Both the position numbers and the translations under genes were made by a program. The notes below the pieces were generated by a model that was not told the origin of the DNA, made no database searches, and was given only the letters and a program-made list of their open reading frames with translations. Source: Alphaproteobacteria bacterium (GTDB taxonomy: Bacteria > Pseudomonadota > Alphaproteobacteria > Rhizobiales > Aestuariivirgaceae). From it: 9,801 nucleotides of DNA. The stretch is from positions 1 to 9,801 of the forward strand of contig JAGRLX010000194.1 of assembly GCA_020441605.1 (NCBI GenBank), given 5' to 3'. Of this stretch, positions 1 through 7,199 are shown one piece after another (position 1 is the stretch's first letter; each line of letters starts with the position of its first letter).

Positions 1-1062
1 ATCTCCAACCGGGCGATCGAGATGCTGGGCGGCGTCATGGGATCGAAGAAACCGGTTCACCCCAATGACCACGTCAACATGAGCCAGTCGTCCAACGACA
101 CCTATCCGACGGCCATGCATATCGCCTGCGCCGAGCAGATCCAGCACGATCTGCTTCCCGCACTCCGCCACCTGCACAAGGCGCTCGATGGCAAGGCCAG
201 GCAATGGGCCCACGTCATCAAGATCGGCCGCACCCATACCCAGGACGCAACGCCGCTGACTCTCGGCCAGGAGTTCTCCGGCTATGCCACGCAGGTCGCC
301 AACGGCATCGCCCGCATCGAACAGACGATGCCGATGCTGATGGAACTGGCCCAGGGGGGCACTGCCGTCGGCACCGGCCTCAACGCGCCCGTGGGCTTCG
401 CCGAGAAGGTCGCCGAACGGATCGCGGCGATCACCGGCATGGGCTTCACCTCGGCCCCGAACAAGTTCGAGGCCCTCGCCGCCCACGACGCCATGGTGAT
501 GAGCCACGGCGCCATCAACACCGTGGCGGCCTCGCTGTTCAAGATCGCCAATGACATCCGCTTCTTGGGGTCGGGCCCGCGCTCGGGTCTGGGTGAGCTG
601 TCGCTACCCGAGAACGAGCCCGGCTCTTCCATCATGCCTGGCAAGGTCAACCCGACGCAATGCGAGGCGCTGACCATGGTCTGCGTGCAGATCTTCGGCA
701 ATCACGCGGCACTCACCTTTGCCGGTAGCCAGGGCCATTTCGAACTCAACGTCTTCAATCCGGTCATGGCCTATAACTTCCTCCAGTCGGTGCGTCTGAT
801 GGCCGACGCCGCAGTGAGCTTCACCGACAATTGTGTGGCCGGGATCGAGGCGCGGGAGGATAACATCGCCCAGGCGCTGTCACGCTCCCTGATGCTGGTG
901 ACCGCCCTTGCGCCAAAATATGGCTATGATCGCGCCGCGAAGATTGCCAAGACCGCGCATAAGAACGGCACCACTCTGCGCGAGGAAGCGATCCGGGATG
1001 GCATCGATGCAGATGACTTCGACCGGATCGTGCGTCCCGAGGACATGATCGGACCGAAGTGA
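1..1062 (+). CDS. fumC: Fumarate hydratase class II, 3' part (5' end outside window)
   Basis: Interconverts fumarate and L-malate in the TCA cycle; the class II enzyme is an iron-free cytosolic homotetramer. The frame is open from base 1, and 353 codons are present. By alignment from memory with E. coli FumC, about 109 N-terminal residues lie upstream, giving a normal total of about 462. Visible signatures are SQSSND at bases 82-99, [16 protein letters not shown] with the catalytic His codon at 235-237 (E. coli His188), the [10 protein letters not shown] loop, and the fumarase/aspartase signature [11 protein letters not shown], whose first Ser (codon 625-627) matches the catalytic Ser318. The C-terminus (VRPEDMIGP) matches the family end, so nothing is truncated downstream. 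The first in-window ATG (base 22) is internal and not the start. The stop at 1060-1062 shares its last base with the next gene's ATG. Confidence 0.97.
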   Translation: MSNRAIEMLGGVMGSKKPVHPNDHVNMSQSSNDTYPTAMHIACAEQIQHDLLPALRHLHKALDGKARQWAHVIKIGRTHTQDATPLTLGQEFSGYATQVANGIARIEQTMPMLMELAQGGTAVGTGLNAPVGFAEKVAERIAAITGMGFTSAPNKFEALAAHDAMVMSHGAINTVAASLFKIANDIRFLGSGPRSGLGELSLPENEPGSSIMPGKVNPTQCEALTMVCVQIFGNHAALTFAGSQGHFELNVFNPVMAYNFLQSVRLMADAAVSFTDNCVAGIEAREDNIAQALSRSLMLVTALAPKYGYDRAAKIAKTAHKNGTTLREEAIRDGIDADDFDRIVRPEDMIGPK

Positions 1063-1238
1063 TGGGAGAGATCGTCAGCCTCAAACTGGTGCGCAAGCGC
1101 AAGGCGCGGGAAGCGAAGGACGGGAAGGCGGCTGAAAACCGGGCGCGCTTCGGCCGCGCCAGGGACGAACGCGAGCTGAGCGAGGCCGAGAGGGAAAAAG
1201 CCAGCCGTAATCTCGACGGTCACAAGCGCGATACGTGA
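1062..1238 (+). CDS. DUF4169 family small basic protein
   Basis: A 58-aa, highly charged protein beginning [17 protein letters not shown] and ending NLDGHKRDT. The pattern M-x-E-I-V-x-L, a run of Arg/Lys/Ala, NRARFGR in the middle and LDGH at the end is what I know as DUF4169, an alphaproteobacterial family of unknown function. Its predicted shape is one or two charged helices with no membrane segment. The start is fixed by the conserved N-terminus and by its ATG overlapping the fumC stop by one base (TGATG). No good Shine-Dalgarno sequence precedes it, which suggests translation by re-initiation after fumC. It overlaps the next gene the same way. The family function is unknown; a nucleic-acid or RNA-polymerase partner role is possible given the Arg/Lys content and the DNA-binding neighbour, but this is speculation. 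Confidence 0.85.
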   Translation: MGEIVSLKLVRKRKAREAKDGKAAENRARFGRARDERELSEAEREKASRNLDGHKRDT

Positions 1239-1468
1239 TGGCCAAGGAGCTCAAGCGCTCGCTGACCATTGCCGGCCACCGGACGTCGCTGTCGCTCGAA
1301 CCTGAGTTTTGGCAGGCACTCCAGGCCGCCGCAGCCGAACGCAAAGTCTCGATCGCAGTCCTGGTGGGCGAAATCGACGAAGCACGCGGCGACCGCAATC
1401 TTTCCAGCGCGATCCGCGTCTGGCTGCTCAAATCGCTGACCCAAGCAGCGCTATTGGGAGGGCGATGA
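1238..1468 (+). CDS. Ribbon-helix-helix domain protein (RHH_4 type)
   Basis: A 76-aa protein matching the RHH_4 ribbon-helix-helix pattern. A basic start (KELKRS) leads to a beta strand around residues 7-19 containing GHRTSLSLEP. Helix 1 follows (FWQALQAAAAERK), then SIAVLVGEID, and a C-terminal helix starting NLSSAIRVWLL. Ribbon-helix-helix proteins bind DNA as dimers through the paired strands; the target here is unknown. The whole protein is essentially this one domain, as is usual for the family. ATG at 1238 is preferred over the in-frame GTG at 1235, because the ATG overlaps the DUF4169 stop by one base, repeating the fumC/DUF4169 junction. There is no clear ribosome-binding site of its own. 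The 3' end overlaps the opposite-strand AsmA gene by 18 bp. It may autoregulate the fumC operon, but nothing here proves that. Confidence 0.88.
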   Translation: MAKELKRSLTIAGHRTSLSLEPEFWQALQAAAAERKVSIAVLVGEIDEARGDRNLSSAIRVWLLKSLTQAALLGGR

Positions 1469-4400
1469 CGACGGCGCCGGACTGATAAGCACCGGCGCGC
1501 CTTCGGGCTGCTCGATGATGACCGGTCCCGGGGGTGGAGTCTGGCGCGGTTTTGGTGGCGGCCTGGATTGGGGCTTGGGCTTGGGCGGTGCCTCCGTCGC
1601 ACCGCTGCGCGACGCGGCTGCCCGTTCGGCCCGGGCAATCTGGCGCAAGACCCTTACTTCTCGCACACGCTGCTTGAGTTCGGCCTTGTTGATCTCGGCA
1701 TTGGCCGCCCGTTCGGCCTCGAGCCGCTGGCGCAACAGTTCCGCCTCCAATACCCGCATTTCGGCATGGACCTTGAGCTCGCGCCGGCGCAGGATCAACT
1801 CGTCGCGCTGGGCATAATAGGCTTCGAGGCGGGCCTCGTCCTCGCGGCGCTGGCGTTCTTCCTCGCGCGCCAGACGCTCCTGTTCCTTCTGCAGCCGCTC
1901 GAGTTCATCGATTCCCTGCTGCATGATCGTGACTCCAAGCCGGGTCGATAGCTCGGCACTGTCTTCGGTCCGCAACAGTGCCGAGGGCGGCCCAGCATAG
2001 GCGATGCTCATCCCTGGAAGGTCATCGCGTCCGGTGAAACGCAGTGCGACGCTGGCATCGATTTCCCCCAGCGCCAGCTCGCCCAGGATCCGGATGGTCG
2101 CGGCAGCTTCGTCCGTGGTGATCGCCATCGGCTGGAAGGCCACTTCCCCATTGTCGACGGTGATGAAGCCCGCAACCCGGCCGGTCGAGAGCCCGTCACC
2201 TCCGCGCAAGGCGTCAAACGCGGCCGTCACCCCGGCGCCATCCTTGGCCACCGCGATCTGGCGCAGAAATTCATCCGGTGAAATGCCTGGCAGCTTGAAC
2301 CCGTCGAACCGGTAAGTGCCGCTGCCCTTGAGGCCGGCAAGCGCGCCGCCGGGGCTGCGCCCTTCGGAGGCAAAGCCGAGTTCCACCAGTCCCCGCCCTT
2401 CGGCGACGTTGCCACCGCCGGCGCGCTGCAACTGGCGGCCGAGATCCATCGGGAGGCTAATCTTGCCGGTAAGCTTGCGGCTGGAACTGGTGCCGCGCGA
2501 TGCGATTTCCACATGGGCCTCACCGCCGGCTGGATCCTTGCCATAGATAGCAACGCGGATTTCGTCAGTCGACGCCGTCATACCAATCTGTGCCTCTTTG
2601 GCCACAAATGGCGCGTGGACCTGAAGGGCCGAAGGCGTGATCCAGATTTCTCCGGTAAGCCCGAAGGGCAGCGCGGTCGCAAAAGCGCTTTCAAGCCCGG
2701 CCCGGTTCCCGCTCCAGTCGAGAAGGGCCAGGCCGAGCACATCCGCCACCGCGAGTTCCCCGGTTTCGACATTGGCCGTGACCTTGCCGCCCGTGGCGAT
2801 CGTGATCTCACCGGTCACCGGCGAGGTGCCAACCCGACCATCGATCCCGGAAATCCGCAGGGCCTCGGCATCGGACGAAAGGGCGGCATCCATGACCATC
2901 ACGGCCGACTGCGGCAGATCGACTGGCAGGCCGAGTGCCGCACCGACCGACGTCAGCTCGGTGAAGCGCAGCGACAGCTTGCCATCGAGGCCCCAGCCCG
3001 GCGCCATCGGCTTCATCTGCCCAACATAGGCATGGCGGCCGCCATAGGCGTCCACCTGAAGATCGGCAGCAAAGCCATCCGCCAATGTTCCCGACAGGGT
3101 CACGGCCATTCGCCCCGGGAAATTGTCAGCGGCAGCCGGGGCCAGGCCCGCCATGGCCGCCAGCCGGCCACTGCTCGCGGTGCGGATGTCGCCGGCAAGG
3201 CTGATCTCGGCACCTTTCGGGCTACCTGCATGACGCACCTGGCCACTCGCCGTGATCGCGATGTCGCCCGCATTGCCTTCGACATCGAAAAGGGCTTCCG
3301 ACGTTCCGTCGCGGGGCTTGAAATTGAGCGTTCCTTTGAGCGCCGTCCGGCCCAGTCCCTGGACCCAGGCCGGGTCGCCACCGGCTGCGGGAAGCAGACC
3401 GACGAGCCGGATCAGCTCGCGCGGATCTTCGGCCGTGACATCGAGCCCGATCGACCCGTCGGGACCAGCATCGCTGCCGAGAATCAGACCCTGGGCTTCG
3501 ACACGGGCCCCGCCGACCGATCCGATGGACAAGGTGCGGAGGTCGAAGCCGGTGACCCCGGCGGCCAGGTCGAGCGCCACGTCGGCGGCCGCAACGCCAT
3601 TGAGGCGCAATTCGCCGGCCTGAACCGTAACCCGGAGGTCTGGCACTTCGCCGCCAGGTGAAAAATAGCCCACAAGGCCGCCAAGCCCCTCGACGCCGGC
3701 GAGCGAAAAGGCAGAGAGTCCGCCGGCCGCGAAATTATCAAGATCGAACCTTCCGGTATCGACCCGGATATCGACCGAGCCGCGCCCGCCGGCGGAGAGG
3801 ATGATCTCCCCTGATCCGCGTTCGCCATCGATCTCATACTCGGTCTTGGTGAAGCGCAAGCGCGAAGGCGTCATCGCCACATCGGTTTGCAGCTTGAACT
3901 GGCCGCGGCTGCCGGTCCAGACGTCCTTGATCCGGTCCCTGCCCTCGGGCCAAAGCCAGGACACCAGCTGGCGCAGGTCGCTCGACTCCACCGCCAGACT
4001 GCCGGCAAGTTCGGCGCCGCCCTTGCCGGGGAAGAAAACCCCCTGGTACAGCGCCCGTGATCGCCCCGGCAGCGAAGCCGAAAGCTCGTGCAGCCGGATC
4101 GCGTTACGGTCGGCGTCGATCGACAGCGCCACATTGTCGAGGGTTTCACCACCCAGGGTCAGGGCGGTCACCTTGACGCTGCCGGCGAGGCTCAGGTCGT
4201 TGGGCATGAGCCCGAGCAACCCGTCGGCAAGACGCAGAATGCCGCCCTCACGCAGCATGGCGCGGGCCTGGGCGCCGGCCAGCTCGTCGAGATTGAGCGT
4301 CGCCGCCGAGAGATCAGCCATTGCGGTGATGTGGTTGCCGAGCTTGAACTTCGCCGAGCCGCTCATCAGCGTGCCGCCCTGGCGAATGTCGCGCGGAGCG

Positions 4401-5257
4401 ATCTCGATCTGATCGAGGGATACCTCGTCGAAGCTCGCCGCTACCTTGGATTTGAACACCAGCGGCCGCAGCTGGCCCTCGGCATCGACCTTGCCCGTCA
4501 CGTCAGCCGCGGGCTCGATCCGGACCTCACCCTCGACCTTGGCATCGACCTCCGCGCCGTCGAAATTATAGACCAGTCCCGACCCGTCGGCATTGGCGAC
4601 CCGGACCGAAAACCGCATCGGCTCGTCAGGCTTCCAAATTCCCGTATTGATTCCGATGTCCATGGCGTGCCCGCCGTAAAGCGAGACTGAGCGCAAGCGC
4701 CAGGGCCCGACGATCTGCGGCGCCGCCAGACTCGCATTTACATCATCGAACTGATGAACCTCGCCGCGCCTGCGGTCGGTGATCCGCACCACGCCATCGC
4801 GCAGGGTGATGCTGTCGAGCTTCACCCGCGCCAGAAGATCGCTCTTCACCAGATCGGCCGCCGGATGAAATTGCCAATTGCCTTCTCCGGCCTCGAGCCT
4901 TTCGATGGCGATAACCGGATTTTCGGCATCGATGCGTTCGACCTCAATGTCGCCGCGCAGCAACCCGGCCAGAGACATCCGCACCACGATGCGCGCGGCC
5001 CTGGCAAATTCCGGCTCGGCAAGGCCCGGCGGATTGGCAATCCGCACATCCTCGACCGTCAGCTTCGGCCAGGGAAAGAGGCGCGCCGAAACATTGCCGC
5101 CGATGGCCACTTCGCGCCCCGTGAGCTTGCGGCCGTAGGTCTCAAGATCGGCACGATAGCTGTTCCAGTCGATCACGAAAGGCGCGACCAGCAGGGCGGT
5201 CACTGCCAGGATCAGCATGATGCCGAAATAAAAGACGGGCGACTTCCAGAGCTTCAT
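1451..5257 (-). CDS. AsmA family protein with C-terminal coiled coil and Lys-Pro tail
   Basis: A 1268-aa envelope protein. Residues 8-28 form an uncleaved N-terminal membrane anchor (FGIMLILAVTALLVAPFVIDW), so the bulk should be periplasmic. The AsmA N-terminal pattern follows: an LTGREV strand, LFPWPKLTVEDVRIANPPG (about 60-78), LLRGDIEVERIDAENP (about 99-114) and GNWQF. A long beta-rich region runs to an AsmA_2-like C-terminal domain at about 956-1110 (GSGTYRFDGFKLPGIS). AsmA-like proteins form a beta groove and are implicated in phospholipid transport to the outer membrane and its assembly. Unusually, residues 1113-1215 are a Glu/Arg-rich coiled coil, and about 1223-1244 a Pro/Lys-rich stretch follows. 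The start ATG has GAGG at 5263-5266, five bases upstream. It lies 31 nt after the oxidase gene, probably in the same transcript. The stop TAG overlaps the ribbon-helix-helix gene. Confidence 0.93.
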   Translation of the reverse strand: MKLWKSPVFYFGIMLILAVTALLVAPFVIDWNSYRADLETYGRKLTGREVAIGGNVSARLFPWPKLTVEDVRIANPPGLAEPEFARAARIVVRMSLAGLLRGDIEVERIDAENPVIAIERLEAGEGNWQFHPAADLVKSDLLARVKLDSITLRDGVVRITDRRRGEVHQFDDVNASLAAPQIVGPWRLRSVSLYGGHAMDIGINTGIWKPDEPMRFSVRVANADGSGLVYNFDGAEVDAKVEGEVRIEPAADVTGKVDAEGQLRPLVFKSKVAASFDEVSLDQIEIAPRDIRQGGTLMSGSAKFKLGNHITAMADLSAATLNLDELAGAQARAMLREGGILRLADGLLGLMPNDLSLAGSVKVTALTLGGETLDNVALSIDADRNAIRLHELSASLPGRSRALYQGVFFPGKGGAELAGSLAVESSDLRQLVSWLWPEGRDRIKDVWTGSRGQFKLQTDVAMTPSRLRFTKTEYEIDGERGSGEIILSAGGRGSVDIRVDTGRFDLDNFAAGGLSAFSLAGVEGLGGLVGYFSPGGEVPDLRVTVQAGELRLNGVAAADVALDLAAGVTGFDLRTLSIGSVGGARVEAQGLILGSDAGPDGSIGLDVTAEDPRELIRLVGLLPAAGGDPAWVQGLGRTALKGTLNFKPRDGTSEALFDVEGNAGDIAITASGQVRHAGSPKGAEISLAGDIRTASSGRLAAMAGLAPAAADNFPGRMAVTLSGTLADGFAADLQVDAYGGRHAYVGQMKPMAPGWGLDGKLSLRFTELTSVGAALGLPVDLPQSAVMVMDAALSSDAEALRISGIDGRVGTSPVTGEITIATGGKVTANVETGELAVADVLGLALLDWSGNRAGLESAFATALPFGLTGEIWITPSALQVHAPFVAKEAQIGMTASTDEIRVAIYGKDPAGGEAHVEIASRGTSSSRKLTGKISLPMDLGRQLQRAGGGNVAEGRGLVELGFASEGRSPGGALAGLKGSGTYRFDGFKLPGISPDEFLRQIAVAKDGAGVTAAFDALRGGDGLSTGRVAGFITVDNGEVAFQPMAITTDEAAATIRILGELALGEIDASVALRFTGRDDLPGMSIAYAGPPSALLRTEDSAELSTRLGVTIMQQGIDELERLQKEQERLAREEERQRREDEARLEAYYAQRDELILRRRELKVHAEMRVLEAELLRQRLEAERAANAEINKAELKQRVREVRVLRQIARAERAAASRSGATEAPPKPKPQSRPPPKPRQTPPPGPVIIEQPEGAPVLISPAPSSSPSQ

Positions 5258-5288
5258 GGGCGCCTCAGTTGCAACGGCTTTGCGTCAA

Positions 5289-6680
5289 TCACAAGGCGGC
5301 ATTCTTGCCGGGGTTCATGATGTTCTTTGGATCGAGCGCCCGCTTGACGTCACGCATGAAGGCCAGCGCCGGCCCGTGTTCCTTTTGCAGATAGGCGACC
5401 TTGCCGGCCCCGATGCCGTGTTCCCCGGTACAAGTGCCGTCCATGGCGATGGCCCGGTCGATGAGCCGGCCATAGACCGCGGTCACCTTGGCGACCTCTT
5501 CGGCGTCCGACCGGTCGCAATAGAGGACCACGTGGAAATTCCCGTCACCCACATGACCGACCATCGGACCATAAAGGCCGTTGGCCGCAAGGTCCGCCTG
5601 GGTCTCAGTCACGCACTCGGCCAGCCGCGAGATCGGCACGCAGACATCGGTGGCGAAGGCATCCTTGCCGGGCATCAGCGACTTGGTGGCCCAGAAGGCA
5701 TCATGGCGGGCCTGCCACAGTCGCTGCCGGTCTTCTTCCTTCGACGCCCAGTCGAACGGGCCGCCACCAAGTTCCTCGGCGATGGCGGCAAAGGTCTCGG
5801 CCTGTTCCCGGGTTGACGCGGCGGTTCCGTGGAATTCCAGGAACAGCGTCGGCGTCACCTTAAGATCGAGCTTGGAATAGGCATTGAAGGCCCGCACATG
5901 CTCGGAGTCGACCAGTTCGATCCGGGCGATCGGAAGGCCCATCTGGATCGCCGTGATCGTGGCATTGCAGCAGGCCTCGACGCTCGGGAACGGGCAGACC
6001 GCCGACACGATCGACTCGGGAATGCCATAGAGCTTCAGCGCCACTTCGGTGATGACGCCCAGCGTTCCTTCCGAGCCGACGAGCAGCCGGGTGAGGTCGT
6101 AGCCAGCCGACGACTTCTTGGCCCGGCTGCCGGTACGGATCACCTGGCCATTGGCCATGACCGCGGTCACGTTCAGGACGTTCTCCCGCATAGTGCCGTA
6201 GCGCACCGCATTGGTGCCGGAGGCGCGCGTCGCCGCCATGCCGCCGAGGCTCGCGTCGGCGCCAGGGTCGACGGGGAAGAACAGGCCCTGGTCGCGCAGA
6301 TGGGTATTGAGCTGCTTGCGCGTGACGCCCGCCTCCACCCGGCAGTCCAGATCAGCGGTGTTGACCTCCAGGATGCGGTTCATGTTGGACAGATCGATCG
6401 AGATGCCACCGAAGGGGGCAGAGAAGTGCCCCTCGAGCGATGTGCCGGTCCCATAGGGAATGACCGGAGTCTCATACTTGGCGCAAATCGAAACAATCTT
6501 CTGCACTTCGTCGGTACCCGTGACGAAGGCCACTGCATCCGGCGGCGCCCCCGGATTCCAGGTCTGGTCCTTGCCATGCTGGTCGCGGACCGCCTGGGCG
6601 GTCGAAAGGCGATCGCCGAGGATTTCGCGGATCTCGGCGATGGCCTGCGTTGCGCTGTTCTTGCGTGTCGGGCTATCCAT
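5289..6680 (-). CDS. FAD-binding oxidoreductase, D-lactate dehydrogenase (cytochrome)/GlcD type
   Basis: A 463-aa flavoenzyme of the VAO/PCMH family, likely oxidising D-lactate or a related D-2-hydroxyacid and passing electrons to a cytochrome or quinone. FAD-binding signatures in order are IPYGTGTSLEGH (residues 74-85), DPGADASLGGMAATRASGT (138-156), YGTMRENVLN (161-170) and LVGSEGTLGVITE (200-212). The C-terminal half has GHVGDGNFH (375-383) and GEHGIG (419-424). His376, His383 and Glu420 are spaced like the metal ligands of D-2-hydroxyglutarate and D-lactate dehydrogenases. The C-terminus DPKNIMNPGK is typical. The length is normal for the family, and no signal peptide or membrane helix is seen. 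The exact substrate (D-lactate, glycolate or D-2-hydroxyglutarate) cannot be read from sequence; no glcE/glcF subunit genes adjoin it, which favours a single-subunit enzyme. The start ATG lacks a clear Shine-Dalgarno sequence. Confidence 0.92.
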   Translation of the reverse strand: MDSPTRKNSATQAIAEIREILGDRLSTAQAVRDQHGKDQTWNPGAPPDAVAFVTGTDEVQKIVSICAKYETPVIPYGTGTSLEGHFSAPFGGISIDLSNMNRILEVNTADLDCRVEAGVTRKQLNTHLRDQGLFFPVDPGADASLGGMAATRASGTNAVRYGTMRENVLNVTAVMANGQVIRTGSRAKKSSAGYDLTRLLVGSEGTLGVITEVALKLYGIPESIVSAVCPFPSVEACCNATITAIQMGLPIARIELVDSEHVRAFNAYSKLDLKVTPTLFLEFHGTAASTREQAETFAAIAEELGGGPFDWASKEEDRQRLWQARHDAFWATKSLMPGKDAFATDVCVPISRLAECVTETQADLAANGLYGPMVGHVGDGNFHVVLYCDRSDAEEVAKVTAVYGRLIDRAIAMDGTCTGEHGIGAGKVAYLQKEHGPALAFMRDVKRALDPKNIMNPGKNAAL

Positions 6681-6702
6681 GGTCTGAAATTAGCAGAGTC
6701 GT

Positions 6703-6708
6703 GGGGAA
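6703..6708 (+). promoter_or_regulatory. Ribosome-binding site setting the thioesterase start
   Basis: GGGGAA lies five bases before ATG 6714. It is the only purine-rich, Shine-Dalgarno-like run just upstream of the point where hotdog thioesterase similarity begins, so it decides the start against the long in-frame upstream extension. Confidence 0.5.
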
Positions 6709-6713
6709 TTGCG

Positions 6714-7199
6714 ATGGTTTATCCAGCACCGTTCGTGGGACGCATCCAGCAGGTGGAAGACCAATGGATCGACTACAACGGCCACTTCAACATGGCCTAT
6801 TACAATGTTCTCTTCGACCGGGCCGGTGACGAAGCCTTCGCCGCGGTCGGTCTGGGCCCGGATTATGTCAAGGAGCGCGATGCCTCCTTCTTCACCCTCG
6901 AAAGCCACAACACCTATGTGCGCGAACTCCATGCCGGCGATTCGGTGCGGATCGAAACCCAGTTCCTCGATAACGACGCCAAGCGCGTGCACTATGTCCA
7001 GCAGATGTACCACGCCACCGAGGGCTGGCTGTCCTGCGTGACCGAACTGATCATCATGCATGTCGACATGACGGCCAAGAAATCGGCCCCCTTCCCCCCC
7101 GACGTCCTGGAGAAGATCAGCGCGATGCGCGCGGCCCATGCCCATCTGCCGGTGCCAGCCCAGGTTGGCCACCGGATCGGCATCCCGAAGAAGGCCTAA
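6714..7199 (+). CDS. Acyl-CoA thioesterase family protein (4HBT hotdog fold, betainyl-CoA thioesterase-like)
   Basis: A 161-aa single-domain hotdog thioesterase, predicted to hydrolyse a CoA thioester in the cytoplasm. The motif WIDYNGHFNMAYYNVLFDRA at residues 16-35 is the 4HBT signature, with Asp18 and His22 near the expected active site. FFTLESHNTYVRELHAGD and the DNDAKRVHYVQQMYH strand follow, and the C-terminus SAPFPPDVLEKI...GHRIGIP is characteristic of the 'thioesterase family protein' group that includes the betainyl-CoA thioesterase of carnitine breakdown. No carnitine genes are nearby, so the substrate is open. The frame stays open far upstream (from 5829), but the homologous region begins only at MVYPAPFVGRI, and GGGGAA at 6703-6708 supports ATG 6714. 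Its stop overlaps that of the convergent regulator gene by 4 bp. Confidence 0.9.
   Translation: MVYPAPFVGRIQQVEDQWIDYNGHFNMAYYNVLFDRAGDEAFAAVGLGPDYVKERDASFFTLESHNTYVRELHAGDSVRIETQFLDNDAKRVHYVQQMYHATEGWLSCVTELIIMHVDMTAKKSAPFPPDVLEKISAMRAAHAHLPVPAQVGHRIGIPKKA

Noticed and set aside
2513..3661. 382-codon open frame on the + strand
   Set aside because: It lies wholly antisense to the AsmA gene. Its Arg/Gly/Pro-rich, low-complexity composition is typical of a GC-rich shadow frame, and no motif is visible.
4754..5320. 188-codon open frame on the + strand
   Set aside because: It is antisense to the AsmA N-terminus and the oxidase 3' end, and shadow composition with no domain explains it.
5829..6713. 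Long open frame on the + strand continuous with the thioesterase (apparent 456-aa protein)
   Set aside because: The first 295 codons lie antisense to the strongly supported FAD oxidase and show no recognisable domain. Thioesterase similarity starts at 6714 with a ribosome-binding site.
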